This document shows, piece after piece, positions 48,109 to 57,317 of a DNA stretch of 64,000 nucleotides (position 1 is the first letter of the stretch; each line of letters begins with the position of its first letter). The notes below the pieces were generated by a model. The model did no database searches. It saw only the letters and a list, made by a program, of their open reading frames with translations, and was not told the DNA's origin. Location: assembly GCA_029776995.1 (NCBI GenBank), contig JAKOTZ010000206.1, forward strand, positions 1-64,000, written 5' to 3'. The translations under genes and the position numbers were made by a program. This stretch comes from Candidatus Hydrogenedentota bacterium. Lineage in GTDB: Bacteria > Hydrogenedentota > Hydrogenedentia > Hydrogenedentales > CAITNO01.

Positions 48109-49269
48109 TCACGGCGGCGTGATTTTCCCCAAAACCACGCGGTGGCGCGCGCCGGTGGCCTGCGGCACGTTCTGCGGCGTGCCGCACAGGGTTTCATTGC
48201 CAAGAATGGCGAAGGCGATGGCTTCCCGCGCGTCATAAGATATGCCTACGCGGTCGCTGATAAAGATTTTTACGTCCGGCAGAGACCGCCGCAGGCCGAG
48301 CATGATGGCGTTGTTCATGGCGCCGCCTCCGCCGACGATCATGTAATCGATTTCGTATTTCGGCGCCACGTAGCGTTTGTAAGCGTCGGCAATGCTTTGT
48401 ACCACCGCCTGGGTTACGGTTGCCACCAGGTCTTCATAGGCATGTTCCCGGCGGTTGGCCAGGGCGTCCCGCAAATATACGTCAACGCCGAAACGTTCCC
48501 GTCCCGTGCTCTTGGGAGGATCTTTCAGGAAGTAGCTGTCGCTGAGCAGGTATTCCAGGAATTCCGGAATGACCTTACCGCGCAGCGCGGCCTCGCCGTT
48601 CTCGTCGTACATCCGCGTTCCCCGCGAAAGCAGCCGCACCGCGCCGTCAATGATAATGTTTCCCGGCCCTGTATCAAAGGCCAGGATATCTTCGAAATTC
48701 GGGGTGACCACCGTGAGGTTGGCAATGCCGCCAATATTCAGGCAGACCGTCGTGCGGCCCTCGCGGCGGAACAGCAGCCAGTCCGCGTAGGTGACCAGCG
48801 GCGCGCCCTGGCCTCCGGCCGCCATGTCCCGGGGACGGAAATCCGACACCACAATGCATCCGGTCCGCTCGGCAATTACCGCCGGTTCTCCGATCTGCAG
48901 CGTGCCGATGTGGTCGGTCCCCGCGCCGGGCGGGAAATGGGCGATGGTGTGGCCGTGGGACGCGATAAAATCCACTTCCACCCCCTCATCTTCGGCGATA
49001 TCTTTCAGCACCAGCGCCGCCTCGGCCAGGCGTTCTCCCAGGGCAAAATTGAGCAGACATACGTCCCGGGCGGTCATATGTTCCGTCAGCAGCAGGTTCC
49101 GGAAATCCGCCTCATAAGGAAAGGTCTGATGGGCAATTACTTTGATGACCAGGCCGGGACCAGTGCCCTTGATCCGTACCAGCGCGGCATCTACGCCGTC
49201 GCACGAGGATCCTGACATCAGCCCGATCCCAAACCGGGCGCGTTTGGCGCGAATTTCCTCAAGGTTCAT
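48109..49269 (-). CDS. anmK: Anhydro-N-acetylmuramic acid kinase
   Basis: 'GLMSGSSCDGVDAALVRI', 'ASHGHTIAHFPP', 'FDTGPGNIIIDG', 'MIVGGGGAMNNAIM'. Confidence 0.95.
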   Translation of the reverse strand: MNLEEIRAKRARFGIGLMSGSSCDGVDAALVRIKGTGPGLVIKVIAHQTFPYEADFRNLLLTEHMTARDVCLLNFALGERLAEAALVLKDIAEDEGVEVDFIASHGHTIAHFPPGAGTDHIGTLQIGEPAVIAERTGCIVVSDFRPRDMAAGGQGAPLVTYADWLLFRREGRTTVCLNIGGIANLTVVTPNFEDILAFDTGPGNIIIDGAVRLLSRGTRMYDENGEAALRGKVIPEFLEYLLSDSYFLKDPPKSTGRERFGVDVYLRDALANRREHAYEDLVATVTQAVVQSIADAYKRYVAPKYEIDYMIVGGGGAMNNAIMLGLRRSLPDVKIFISDRVGISYDAREAIAFAILGNETLCGTPQNVPQATGARHRVVLGKITPP

Positions 49270-49377
49270 GTCATGCTCTCCGGACCTGTGGATTTCCCGA
49301 TCCCGGGAAACCCAATCCCCACACTCATGTCCTGATCGCCCTCACTTTGCAGACCAGTGTCCTTTTACGGATATTCT

Positions 49378-49386
49378 ATTTTAGCA
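49378..49386 (-). promoter_or_regulatory. Extended -10 element TGCTAAAAT for anmK
   Basis: Minus-strand TGCTAAAAT upstream of anmK. Confidence 0.4.
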
Positions 49387-49531
49387 CTTTCCGAATTAAG
49401 TATACACTAAAACGACTTAGTCAGCAATATTTTTTTAGACGAAGACCCCGTTTACGTGATGATTTAGAAGCCCGTTTCAGGTCAACATACTTTATATGGT
49501 CCAAAAATATTTTTTAACTACAAGATAATGG

Positions 49532-49734
49532 GCTGTCCTGAAAATTCCGGGACAGGATCAGGAAAAACATTCTTTCGCTCCAATTGTGTCAAAAAATCCA
49601 TCCCAGCACCGGGAATGTGGAAGTTTTGCCTGTACTGTCCCCGGGCTGGGCGTACGCTGTCCTAAATCTTGCCTTCCCTGTCCAGAACATGCCCATAAAC
49701 CCCCCTTTTTTCGCACAGTGTTTTTTACGGACAG
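49532..49734 (+). promoter_or_regulatory. Iterated CTGTCC/GGACAG hexamer array
   Basis: CTGTCC at 49532, 49635, 49657, 49678; GGACAG at 49549, 49729. Confidence 0.5.
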
Positions 49735-49804
49735 GTAAGGCATGCTGGGCGCGCCGGCCGAAGCCAGGCTGGAAAACCACAGGAGGAACCCAGCATGCCT
49801 TACC
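49734..49804 (+). repeat. Perfect 16-bp inverted repeat around the RBS and start codon of the region-4-like gene
   Basis: GGTAAGGCATGCTGGG (49734-49749) ... CCCAGCATGCCTTACC (49789-49804); ATG at 49795, AGGAGG at 49781-49786. Confidence 0.95.
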
Positions 49805-50241
49805 GCAAAGAAATGTCCCAAACTCGCCATGCCGCAGACGGTGATCCCGGTTTTGTTCGCGAAGAGCCGGTATCGCCGGAAGAGCTTTCGGAGTTGCCTG
49901 AATCCTGCCGGCCGGGATGGGAATCGCCTGAAGAACAGCGCCGCGCGTTCCGTTGGAGCCGTATCCGGCGCGTACTGCTGGAGTGGGTCCGCCGGGCCAT
50001 GGCGGAGCATCTGTCCGTTCGGGAGCGCGATGCCCTCACGCTGGTGTATTTCGAGGGATTGAACTGCCGCGACGCCGGATATCGGCTGGGCATCCACGCG
50101 TCCACCGTGTCCCGGCGCTGCCAGACGGGTATCGAGATCCTGCGTCAGGTAGCCCTGAGGCGCCCGCCCCGTCTCCCGGATGGTTCATTATGGTGTCCGG
50201 CCAGCGTCAGCCGCGCGCGGAAAAACGCGCCTCGGACGTGA
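49795..50241 (+). CDS. Small sigma-70 region-4-like HTH protein
   Basis: 'LSVRERDALTLVYFEGLNCRDAGYRLGIHASTVSRRCQTGIEILRQ' matches a region-4 HTH; no region 2; AGGAGG RBS. Confidence 0.7.
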   Translation: MPYRKEMSQTRHAADGDPGFVREEPVSPEELSELPESCRPGWESPEEQRRAFRWSRIRRVLLEWVRRAMAEHLSVRERDALTLVYFEGLNCRDAGYRLGIHASTVSRRCQTGIEILRQVALRRPPRLPDGSLWCPASVSRARKNAPRT

Positions 50242-51160
50242 TGACCATGTCCTCGAGGTCTGAACTGTCGTCCAGCGTTGTGCCGGGCAGTACGATGCAC
50301 CGGCGCAGCCGGACCGGACGGGAAATCCGGACCCGGTCGCCCACAGCGGTTTCTTCGAGCTGTACGCCCTCGGCGAGTTGGCAGCCGCTGCCGACCGCGC
50401 AGGATTGGCCCGCGGCGGCCAGCGCCCGGCAGGAACAGTCGATCAGGTCCGCCACCGTGGTGATATTCATGTCATAGGCTACAACCGGCGCGGCAGTTAC
50501 CGGGCAGCCGAGATCCACCAGGGTCTGCAGGGCGACAGTCAGTTCGAATTCATCCCGGAGGGCGGTTCGGGGCGTGTTTCGGATGGCGTCAAAAATCGGC
50601 ATGTCAAACAGATAGAAACCGCATCCCTTCCGCGGCGACTGGAGGTAGCGGGGTTTTTCGATGAATCGGCGGACCCTGCCGGTTTCGTCCAGATGCACCG
50701 CGAAATCCTGTGCCTGGCGCTCAGGCGGCACCGGTCCGGTCATCAGGGCCACCGCCGCCGCGGCCTGTCCGGAGAAAAAGGACTCCGCCAGGCGTTCGGG
50801 GCGGTCAAGCTCGAAGTACAGGTCGCCCAGCATGAGATAAAAAGGCCGGTCCACGTGGTCCTCGAGCTGGCTGACGGCGTGGGCAAGGCCCAGCGGACGT
50901 TCCTGTTCCACGTAGCGGATGGTTACGCCAAGTCGGGAACCGTCTCCCAGGCATCTGGAGACCAGATGGCCGAGATGGCCGATCACGACGACCACCTCGC
51001 GCACGCCCAGTTCGCGCATCTGGCGGATCTGCCGTTCCGCGAGCGGTTCGTTGGCCACGGGAGCAATGGGCTTCGGGCAGGCCGCGCCGAATGGGCCCAT
51101 TCGCGCGCCGCGCCCTGCCGCCAGAATAACCCCCAGATCGACCTTTCGGTGTTCAGTCAT
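50207..51160 (-). CDS. Sugar-phosphate nucleotidyltransferase
   Basis: '[32 protein letters not shown]', 'MLGDLYFEL', '[16 protein letters not shown]'. Confidence 0.9.
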   Translation of the reverse strand: MTEHRKVDLGVILAAGRGARMGPFGAACPKPIAPVANEPLAERQIRQMRELGVREVVVVIGHLGHLVSRCLGDGSRLGVTIRYVEQERPLGLAHAVSQLEDHVDRPFYLMLGDLYFELDRPERLAESFFSGQAAAAVALMTGPVPPERQAQDFAVHLDETGRVRRFIEKPRYLQSPRKGCGFYLFDMPIFDAIRNTPRTALRDEFELTVALQTLVDLGCPVTAAPVVAYDMNITTVADLIDCSCRALAAAGQSCAVGSGCQLAEGVQLEETAVGDRVRISRPVRLRRCIVLPGTTLDDSSDLEDMVITSEARFSARG

Positions 51161-51716
51161 GGACTTCAAGCCCCCGTGCGCGGGCAGCCTGCGTAAGCGC
51201 GTCCGAGAACGTCTGCAGCATATCGGCGCCCCACAGGACGAACCGGATCGTGTCGAATTGCTCAGGAGCGCCGGCAACGGTGTCCAGCACGGTGTTGACC
51301 GCGATATCAGCGGCCGGCCGGTGCGGATACCCGTAGACGCCGCAGCTGATGGCCGGAAAAGCGACGGAACGCAACCCGTGCTCGGCGGCCAGGCGCAAGC
51401 TCTCCCGGTAACACGACGCCAGCAGTTCAGGCTCGCCGTGGGTGCCGTCACGGTAGACCGGGCCCACGGTATGGATCACGTGGCGGGCCGGTAACCGGTA
51501 CCCGCGGGTGATTTTGGCGGATCCGGTCGGGCAGCCGCCCAGGGTCCGGCACTCGGCCAGCAATTCCAGGCCGGCGGCGCGGTGGATGGCCCCGTCAACG
51601 CCTCCTCCTCCGAGCAGCGTCGTGTTGGCCGCGTTGACAATGGCGTCCACTTCCTGCCGGGTGATGTCTCCCTGGACGGTTTCAATGCGGGTATTTCCTG
51701 CTGTTACTGCAGCCAT
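51153..51716 (-). CDS. Macrodomain protein (ADP-ribose/O-acetyl-ADP-ribose hydrolase type)
   Basis: '[34 protein letters not shown]...[12 protein letters not shown]'. Confidence 0.95.
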   Translation of the reverse strand: MAAVTAGNTRIETVQGDITRQEVDAIVNAANTTLLGGGGVDGAIHRAAGLELLAECRTLGGCPTGSAKITRGYRLPARHVIHTVGPVYRDGTHGEPELLASCYRESLRLAAEHGLRSVAFPAISCGVYGYPHRPAADIAVNTVLDTVAGAPEQFDTIRFVLWGADMLQTFSDALTQAARARGLEVHD

Positions 51717-51831
51717 ACGCAAGATCCTCCAGCTTTGATGGCGTCGGATGATCGCGGTACTTTACCGGGGTATTATATAATCCCGCAGACTGAAAGCCTT
51801 GTGCAGCTTTAACGCTGTTCATGGGGACCAG

Positions 51832-51851
51832 CCGGGAATATTCCGGGAATA
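51832..51851 (+). promoter_or_regulatory. Direct repeat/palindrome in suf leader: CCGGGAATATT CCGGGAATAC
   Basis: CCGGGAATA at 51832-51840 and 51843-51851 (11-bp period), forming overlapping palindromes GGAATATTCC and TTCCGGGAA. Confidence 0.4.
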
Positions 51852-51911
51852 CAGGCCGGGGTCTCCATGTTGCCTTAGCGGGTTCAGTCCATTCCGTTTT
51901 GGAGAGAGAAG

Positions 51912-53405
51912 ATGTCCGACCCTACGCGTGAAAATAGTTTTCCTGCGGGCGCTTCCCGAAGCGACCAGAGTACCAGGGAACTGGAAGAAATAGCCGCCGG
52001 CGGGTACCGCTACGGATGGACCACGGATATAGAAACCGAGATTTTCCCGAAGGGGCTGAATGAAGACATTATCCGCGAACTGTCCCGCCGAAAAAATGAA
52101 CCCGAGTGGATGACCGCGTGGCGCCTTAAAGCCTATCGGGCCTGGCAGGGAATGGAAGAGCCGCGCTGGGCAAAAGTGACCTACGAGACCCCTGACTTTC
52201 AGGACATCAGTTATTACGCCGCTCCGAAAAAGAAGCCCGAGAAAAAATCCCTGGACGAGGTGGATCCCAAATTGCTGGAAACTTTCGAAAAACTGGGGAT
52301 TCCGCTGGAAGAGCAGAAGCGGCTGAGCGGCGTGGCGGTTGACGCCGTTTTTGACAGCGTGTCGGTAGCCACGACCCACCGGGAAATCCTCGGGCGGATG
52401 GGGATTATCTTCTGCCCTATTTCAGAGGCCATCCGGGAGCATCCGGATCTGGTGCGGAAGTACCTGGGTTCTGTGGTTCCGCAGGGAGATAATTTTTATG
52501 CCGCGCTGAACTCCGCGGTGTTCAGCGATGGTTCTTTCGTGTACATTCCACCCGGCGTCAAGTGCCCGATGGACCTGTCCACGTATTTCCGGATCAACGC
52601 GGCGCAGACCGGCCAGTTTGAACGGACGCTGATCATCGCCGACGAAGGGGCGGAAGTTCGGTATCTTGAAGGCTGCACCGCGCCTATGCGTGACGAAAAT
52701 CAGCTGCACGCGGCAGTGGTGGAGCTGGTGGCCCACCGTAACGCGACCATTCGGTATGCTACCGTCCAGAACTGGTACGCGGGAGACGAAGAAGGCCGGG
52801 GCGGCATTTACAACTTCGTCACGAAACGCGGCATCTGCCTGGAAGAGAACAGCCGGATTTCATGGACCCAGGTGGAAACCGGTTCCGCGATTACCTGGAA
52901 GTATCCCAGCTGCATCCTGAAAGGGGACAATTCGGTCGGCGAGTTCTATTCCGTCGCGCTGACGAAAGGGTGCCAGCAGGCCGATACGGGCACTAAGATG
53001 ATCCATATCGGCCGCAACACGTCCAGCACGATCATTTCAAAAACGATTTCCGCGGGGCGCAGCGACAATTCCTACCGCGGGCTGGTCCGGGTGCTGCCGA
53101 AAGCGGAAAACGCCCGGAATTACACGCAGTGCGACAGCCTGCTCATGGGAAACCGCTGCGGCGCGCACACGTTTCCATACATAGACGTAAGGAATCCGTC
53201 AGCCCGGGTCGAACATGAAGCGTCTACCTCCAAAATCAGTGAGGACCAGCTGTTTTACTGCCAGACCCGGGGCATCCGGACGGAGGACGCGATATCTCTG
53301 GTGGTCAACGGCTTCTGCAAGGAAGTTTTTGACCATCTTCCAATGGAATTTGCCGTAGAGGCTTCGCGCCTGCTGAGCGTGAGCCTGGAAGGGAGTGTAA
53401 GCTGA
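51912..53405 (+). CDS. sufB: Fe-S cluster assembly protein SufB
   Basis: '[19 protein letters not shown]...[22 protein letters not shown]...[17 protein letters not shown]'. Confidence 0.97.
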   Translation: MSDPTRENSFPAGASRSDQSTRELEEIAAGGYRYGWTTDIETEIFPKGLNEDIIRELSRRKNEPEWMTAWRLKAYRAWQGMEEPRWAKVTYETPDFQDISYYAAPKKKPEKKSLDEVDPKLLETFEKLGIPLEEQKRLSGVAVDAVFDSVSVATTHREILGRMGIIFCPISEAIREHPDLVRKYLGSVVPQGDNFYAALNSAVFSDGSFVYIPPGVKCPMDLSTYFRINAAQTGQFERTLIIADEGAEVRYLEGCTAPMRDENQLHAAVVELVAHRNATIRYATVQNWYAGDEEGRGGIYNFVTKRGICLEENSRISWTQVETGSAITWKYPSCILKGDNSVGEFYSVALTKGCQQADTGTKMIHIGRNTSSTIISKTISAGRSDNSYRGLVRVLPKAENARNYTQCDSLLMGNRCGAHTFPYIDVRNPSARVEHEASTSKISEDQLFYCQTRGIRTEDAISLVVNGFCKEVFDHLPMEFAVEASRLLSVSLEGSVS

Positions 53406-54169
53406 TGTTAACCGTAAAAAACCTCCACGCGTCCATTGACGGCGTGGAAATCCTCAAGGGCATCGATTTCGAGGTTAAACCCGGCGAGGTGCATGCCATC
53501 ATGGGGCCGAACGGCTCCGGCAAGAGCACGTTTGCCCAGGTCCTTGCCGGAAACGAGGCTTATGAAGTGGACGAATCCGTGTCTGAGGTAACCTTCCTCG
53601 GGCAGAATCTGCTGGAGCTTTCTCCGGAAGACCGGGCGCGGATGGGCATGTTTCTGGCGTTTCAGTATCCCGTGGAGATACCGGGAATCACGAACGCCTA
53701 TTTCCTACGCGCGTCGCTCAATGAGATCCGCAAGTTCCGCGGAGAGGATCCGCTGGATCCGCTGGAGTTCCAGGAGCTGCTGGAAGAGAAAATGCGGCTG
53801 GTGCAGATGGATCCGGTTTACGCGGAGCGGTTCGTCAATGCCGGATTCTCTGGCGGAGAGAAGAAGCGCAATGAAATCCTACAGCTGGCGGTCCTGGATC
53901 CGAAGCTCGCCATTCTGGATGAGACGGACTCCGGGCTGGACATCGACGCGCTGCGCATCGTGGCCGAGGGCGTGAACCGGCTGCGCAGCCCCGAACGCGC
54001 TTTCATCCTGGTGACGCACTATCAGCGGCTGCTGAACTACATTGTTCCCGACTATGTCCACGTGCTGTACAAAGGACGTATCGTCCGCTCGGGCGGCCGT
54101 GACCTGGCGTTGGAACTGGAGAGCCGGGGTTACGACTGGATTCGGGAAGAAGCGGATGTTTCCGCTTAA
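53405..54169 (+). CDS. sufC: Fe-S cluster assembly ATPase SufC
   Basis: ABC ATPase 'AIMGPNGSGKSTFAQVLAG', 'FSGGEKKRNEILQLAVLDPKLAILDETDSGLDIDAL'. Confidence 0.98.
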   Translation: MLTVKNLHASIDGVEILKGIDFEVKPGEVHAIMGPNGSGKSTFAQVLAGNEAYEVDESVSEVTFLGQNLLELSPEDRARMGMFLAFQYPVEIPGITNAYFLRASLNEIRKFRGEDPLDPLEFQELLEEKMRLVQMDPVYAERFVNAGFSGGEKKRNEILQLAVLDPKLAILDETDSGLDIDALRIVAEGVNRLRSPERAFILVTHYQRLLNYIVPDYVHVLYKGRIVRSGGRDLALELESRGYDWIREEADVSA

Positions 54170-54193
54170 GTTAAACCGTCCGGGAGTCTGGCA

Positions 54194-55534
54194 ATGAGCC
54201 ATATTACAGATCAAAACGCATCCCCGGTGACGGTTGACCGGCTGCCGGAATTGCTGTCGGCGTATTCTCTGCCCGAAACGGATCATTTCTGCCAGACACG
54301 GCAACGCGCCCGGGAACTGTTCCCCGAAATTCCGCTGCCCCACGCGAAAATGGAAGACTGGCGGCATTTCAACATTGGCGCGGTGCTGAATGGCCGGTAC
54401 AGCCCTGTATTTGGCTCCTGTGGCGGTCAGTCGGATCGTCCCACCACGGAAAACCTTTTGTCCGCGGAGGATACGGCCGCGGAGCTGTTTTTTTTGAATG
54501 GCGCTTATCGGCCGGACTGGTCCAGGGAACGGACCGTCCAGGGAGTTTACGCGGGAAGCCTGGCCCGCGCGGCGGCTGATCCTGCCACATCGGGTTCGGT
54601 CCGCGAACTGCTTGGATCCGTGCTGGATCTGCGGGATCCGTTCGTCTGCCTGAACACGGTGTTCCTGGCGGACGGCGCTTTCGTTCAGGCGGGTCGGGGG
54701 GTAGCCTGTGCGGAGCCTGTACATCTAGTGTTCGTGCACACCCATCCGGAAGGGACGGTGACGTTCCCCAGGCTGCTGGTGCATGTCGGTGAGCAGGCCA
54801 GCCTGCGGCTGGTCATTACGCATGTCTTTGCGGATAACGGCGAATCCGCCTGGGATAACATGGCTGGGGAGCTGATTCTGGAGCAGGGCGCCCGCCTTGA
54901 ACTGGAAGAAACAGCCGGCCTGCTGGGCGCGCCGCGCCGTTTCCTGTCGCTTATGGGGGCGCGCCTGAACCGGGACAGCTCGCTGAACTGGCGTGTTTTT
55001 ACCCTGGACGGGGAGCTGGTTCGACGGGACTGCCGCGCGCTGCTGGACGCGCCAGGCGCTGAGGCTCGTGTTGAAGGATTGTTCATTAACAGCGGAAAAA
55101 ACATGATGGACCACCCGGTCCGTATTCATCACAGGGCTCCCCACGGCATCAGCCGGATTACGTTCAAAGGTGTCGCCCTGGACGAAAGTCGGTCTGTGTA
55201 CACGGGTAAAGTGCTGGTGGAACGCGACGCCCAGAAAACCGACTCGATCCAGGTGAACCACAACCTGGTTCTGTCCCCAGAAGCCCGGGTTGAAACCCGC
55301 CCCCAGCTGGAAATCTACGCGGATGACGTGCGCTGTACCCACGGCGCGACGGCTGGTCCTCCTCCGCCGGAAATCGTGTATTATTTTCAAACGCGTGGCA
55401 TAGGCCGGCAGCAGGCCCGACTGATGCTGACCCGGGGATTCGTGGAAGAGATTGCGGATGAGATCACAGTCCCCGCGTTGCGGATGGCCGTGCTCCGCGC
55501 GCTGTCCAAACGATTCGGAGAGGAGGAACCGTGA
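54194..55534 (+). CDS. sufD: Fe-S cluster assembly protein SufD
   Basis: 'YTGKVLVERDAQKTDSIQVNHNLVLSPEARVETRPQLEIYADDVRCTHGATAG'. Confidence 0.96.
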   Translation: MSHITDQNASPVTVDRLPELLSAYSLPETDHFCQTRQRARELFPEIPLPHAKMEDWRHFNIGAVLNGRYSPVFGSCGGQSDRPTTENLLSAEDTAAELFFLNGAYRPDWSRERTVQGVYAGSLARAAADPATSGSVRELLGSVLDLRDPFVCLNTVFLADGAFVQAGRGVACAEPVHLVFVHTHPEGTVTFPRLLVHVGEQASLRLVITHVFADNGESAWDNMAGELILEQGARLELEETAGLLGAPRRFLSLMGARLNRDSSLNWRVFTLDGELVRRDCRALLDAPGAEARVEGLFINSGKNMMDHPVRIHHRAPHGISRITFKGVALDESRSVYTGKVLVERDAQKTDSIQVNHNLVLSPEARVETRPQLEIYADDVRCTHGATAGPPPPEIVYYFQTRGIGRQQARLMLTRGFVEEIADEITVPALRMAVLRALSKRFGEEEP

Positions 55535-56832
55535 ACCGTCCACTTGCCGACGCGCCCGCTGACAGTCCGTCGGTAACGTCTGCAGTTCCCCCGGCCGTTT
55601 TATCCGCGAACGGGAACTTTGACGTGAACGCCGTCCGGCGGGATTTTCCCGTGCTGAGCCGCAGCGTTTACGGGAAACCGCTTGTATACCTGGATAACGC
55701 GGCTACTACCCATAAGCCGCTGGCAGTGCTGGAGGCCATGGATCGCTTTTACCGCACCAGCAACGCCAATGTCCATCGGGGCGTGCACCGGCTCAGCATG
55801 GATGCCACAAACTTCTATGACGAGGCCCGTCGCGTGTTGCATAAATTTTTCGGTACGGCCATCGGCTGCGAAATCATCTTTACCCGCGGCGCCACGGAAT
55901 CCCTGAACCTGGTTGCGCAGAGCTACGGGGGCTCTGTGCTGCGCGAAGGTGATGAAGTGCTGCTGACCTGGATGGAGCATCACTCAAATATTGTTCCGTG
56001 GCAGATGGTCTGCGCCCGTACCGGGGCGAAACTGCGGCCGATTCCCATTCTCGACGACGGAAGCCTGGACATGGATGCGTACCGGTCCATGCTCAGCGAG
56101 CGGGTTAAGGTCGTGGCAGTCACCCACGTATCCAATGCGCTTGGCACGGTTAACCCCATTGCGGAAATTTCCCGTCTCGCCCATGACGTCGGCGCGGTGG
56201 TTGTGGTGGACGGAGCCCAGGCCGCTCCGCATATGCCGGTCAACCTGCGGGAACTCGGCGTGGACTTTTATGTCGCTGCCGGACACAAAATGTATGGTCC
56301 CACGGGAATCGGCATCCTGTACGGGCGCGCGGACCTGCTGGAGCGCATGCCCCCCTGGCAGGGCGGGGGCGACATGATCCTGAGCGTATCCTTTGAGAAA
56401 ACGGTCTACGCCCAGCCGCCCCAGAAATTCGAGGCAGGCACTCCCCCCATTGCGGAAGCTATCGGCCTGGCCGCGGCGGCAACCTACCTTATGAACCTCG
56501 GCATGTCCGAAATTCACCGGCATGAACAGCATCTTCTGCGGACGCTGACGGAACGGATGGCTGAAGTTCCCGGACTTCGCATCCTGGGAACGGCGCCCCA
56601 AAAGGCCGGGGTAGTCTCTTTTGTTATGGACTGCGCCCATCCGCACGATATCGGCCAGATTCTGGACGGTGAAGGAGTGGCGGTGCGCGCCGGCCATCAT
56701 TGCGCCCAGCCCGTGATGCAGCGGTTCGGCATCCCCGCTACGACCCGAGTATCCCTCGGCCTGTACAATACAGACGCGGAGTTTGACGCTTTGATCGGCG
56801 CCCTGCACAAGGTGAGGAGGATGTTCGCGTAA
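55531..56832 (+). CDS. sufS: Cysteine desulfurase SufS
   Basis: 'YLDNAATTHKPLAVLEAM', 'AAGHKMYGPTGIGILYG', 'VAVRAGHHCAQPVM'. Confidence 0.97.
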   Translation: MNRPLADAPADSPSVTSAVPPAVLSANGNFDVNAVRRDFPVLSRSVYGKPLVYLDNAATTHKPLAVLEAMDRFYRTSNANVHRGVHRLSMDATNFYDEARRVLHKFFGTAIGCEIIFTRGATESLNLVAQSYGGSVLREGDEVLLTWMEHHSNIVPWQMVCARTGAKLRPIPILDDGSLDMDAYRSMLSERVKVVAVTHVSNALGTVNPIAEISRLAHDVGAVVVVDGAQAAPHMPVNLRELGVDFYVAAGHKMYGPTGIGILYGRADLLERMPPWQGGGDMILSVSFEKTVYAQPPQKFEAGTPPIAEAIGLAAAATYLMNLGMSEIHRHEQHLLRTLTERMAEVPGLRILGTAPQKAGVVSFVMDCAHPHDIGQILDGEGVAVRAGHHCAQPVMQRFGIPATTRVSLGLYNTDAEFDALIGALHKVRRMFA

Positions 56833-57293
56833 TGTCGGACACGCGCGCGTTATATGAAGAAGTCATTTTGGACCACAATAAGAATCCGAAGAATTTCGGT
56901 TCCATGCCGGATGCGGATGTCGTACAGGAAGGTTACAACCCCCTTTGCGGGGATTCTTTTAAAATATACCTCAAGCTGGACGGAGATACTGTGCAGTCGG
57001 TTTCTTTTGAAGGGCATGGGTGTGCCATATCCAAGGCTTCAGCATCCCTGATGACCACACTTGTAAAAGGGCGTAAACGGTCGGAAGTGGAAGAGCTCTT
57101 CCACGTTTTCCAGGAAATGCTGAAAAGCGATCCCGAAAGCCCTCTGGACACGGAAAAGCTGGGAAAACTGAAGGTCTTTTCCGGCGTCAGGGAATATCCC
57201 GTACGGATCAAATGCGCTACCCTGGCCTGGCACGCCCTGGTAGCGGCGCTTCATCAGCAGGAAGGGCCAGTCTCCACGGAATCAGGCTCCTGA
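56832..57293 (+). CDS. sufU: SufU/IscU-like Fe-S scaffold or sulfurtransferase
   Basis: 'ILDHNKNPKNFGSMPDADVVQEGYNPLCGDSFKIYLKLDGDTVQSVSFEGHGCAISKASASLM'. Confidence 0.95.
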   Translation: MSDTRALYEEVILDHNKNPKNFGSMPDADVVQEGYNPLCGDSFKIYLKLDGDTVQSVSFEGHGCAISKASASLMTTLVKGRKRSEVEELFHVFQEMLKSDPESPLDTEKLGKLKVFSGVREYPVRIKCATLAWHALVAALHQQEGPVSTESGS

Positions 57294-57317
57294 TCCGGCT
57301 TTAAGAGTGACCTTCCT

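Noticed and set aside
47620-49215. 531-aa plus-strand ORF over anmK/Trm112-like genes
   Set aside because: Shadow ORF; minus-strand proteins match known families.
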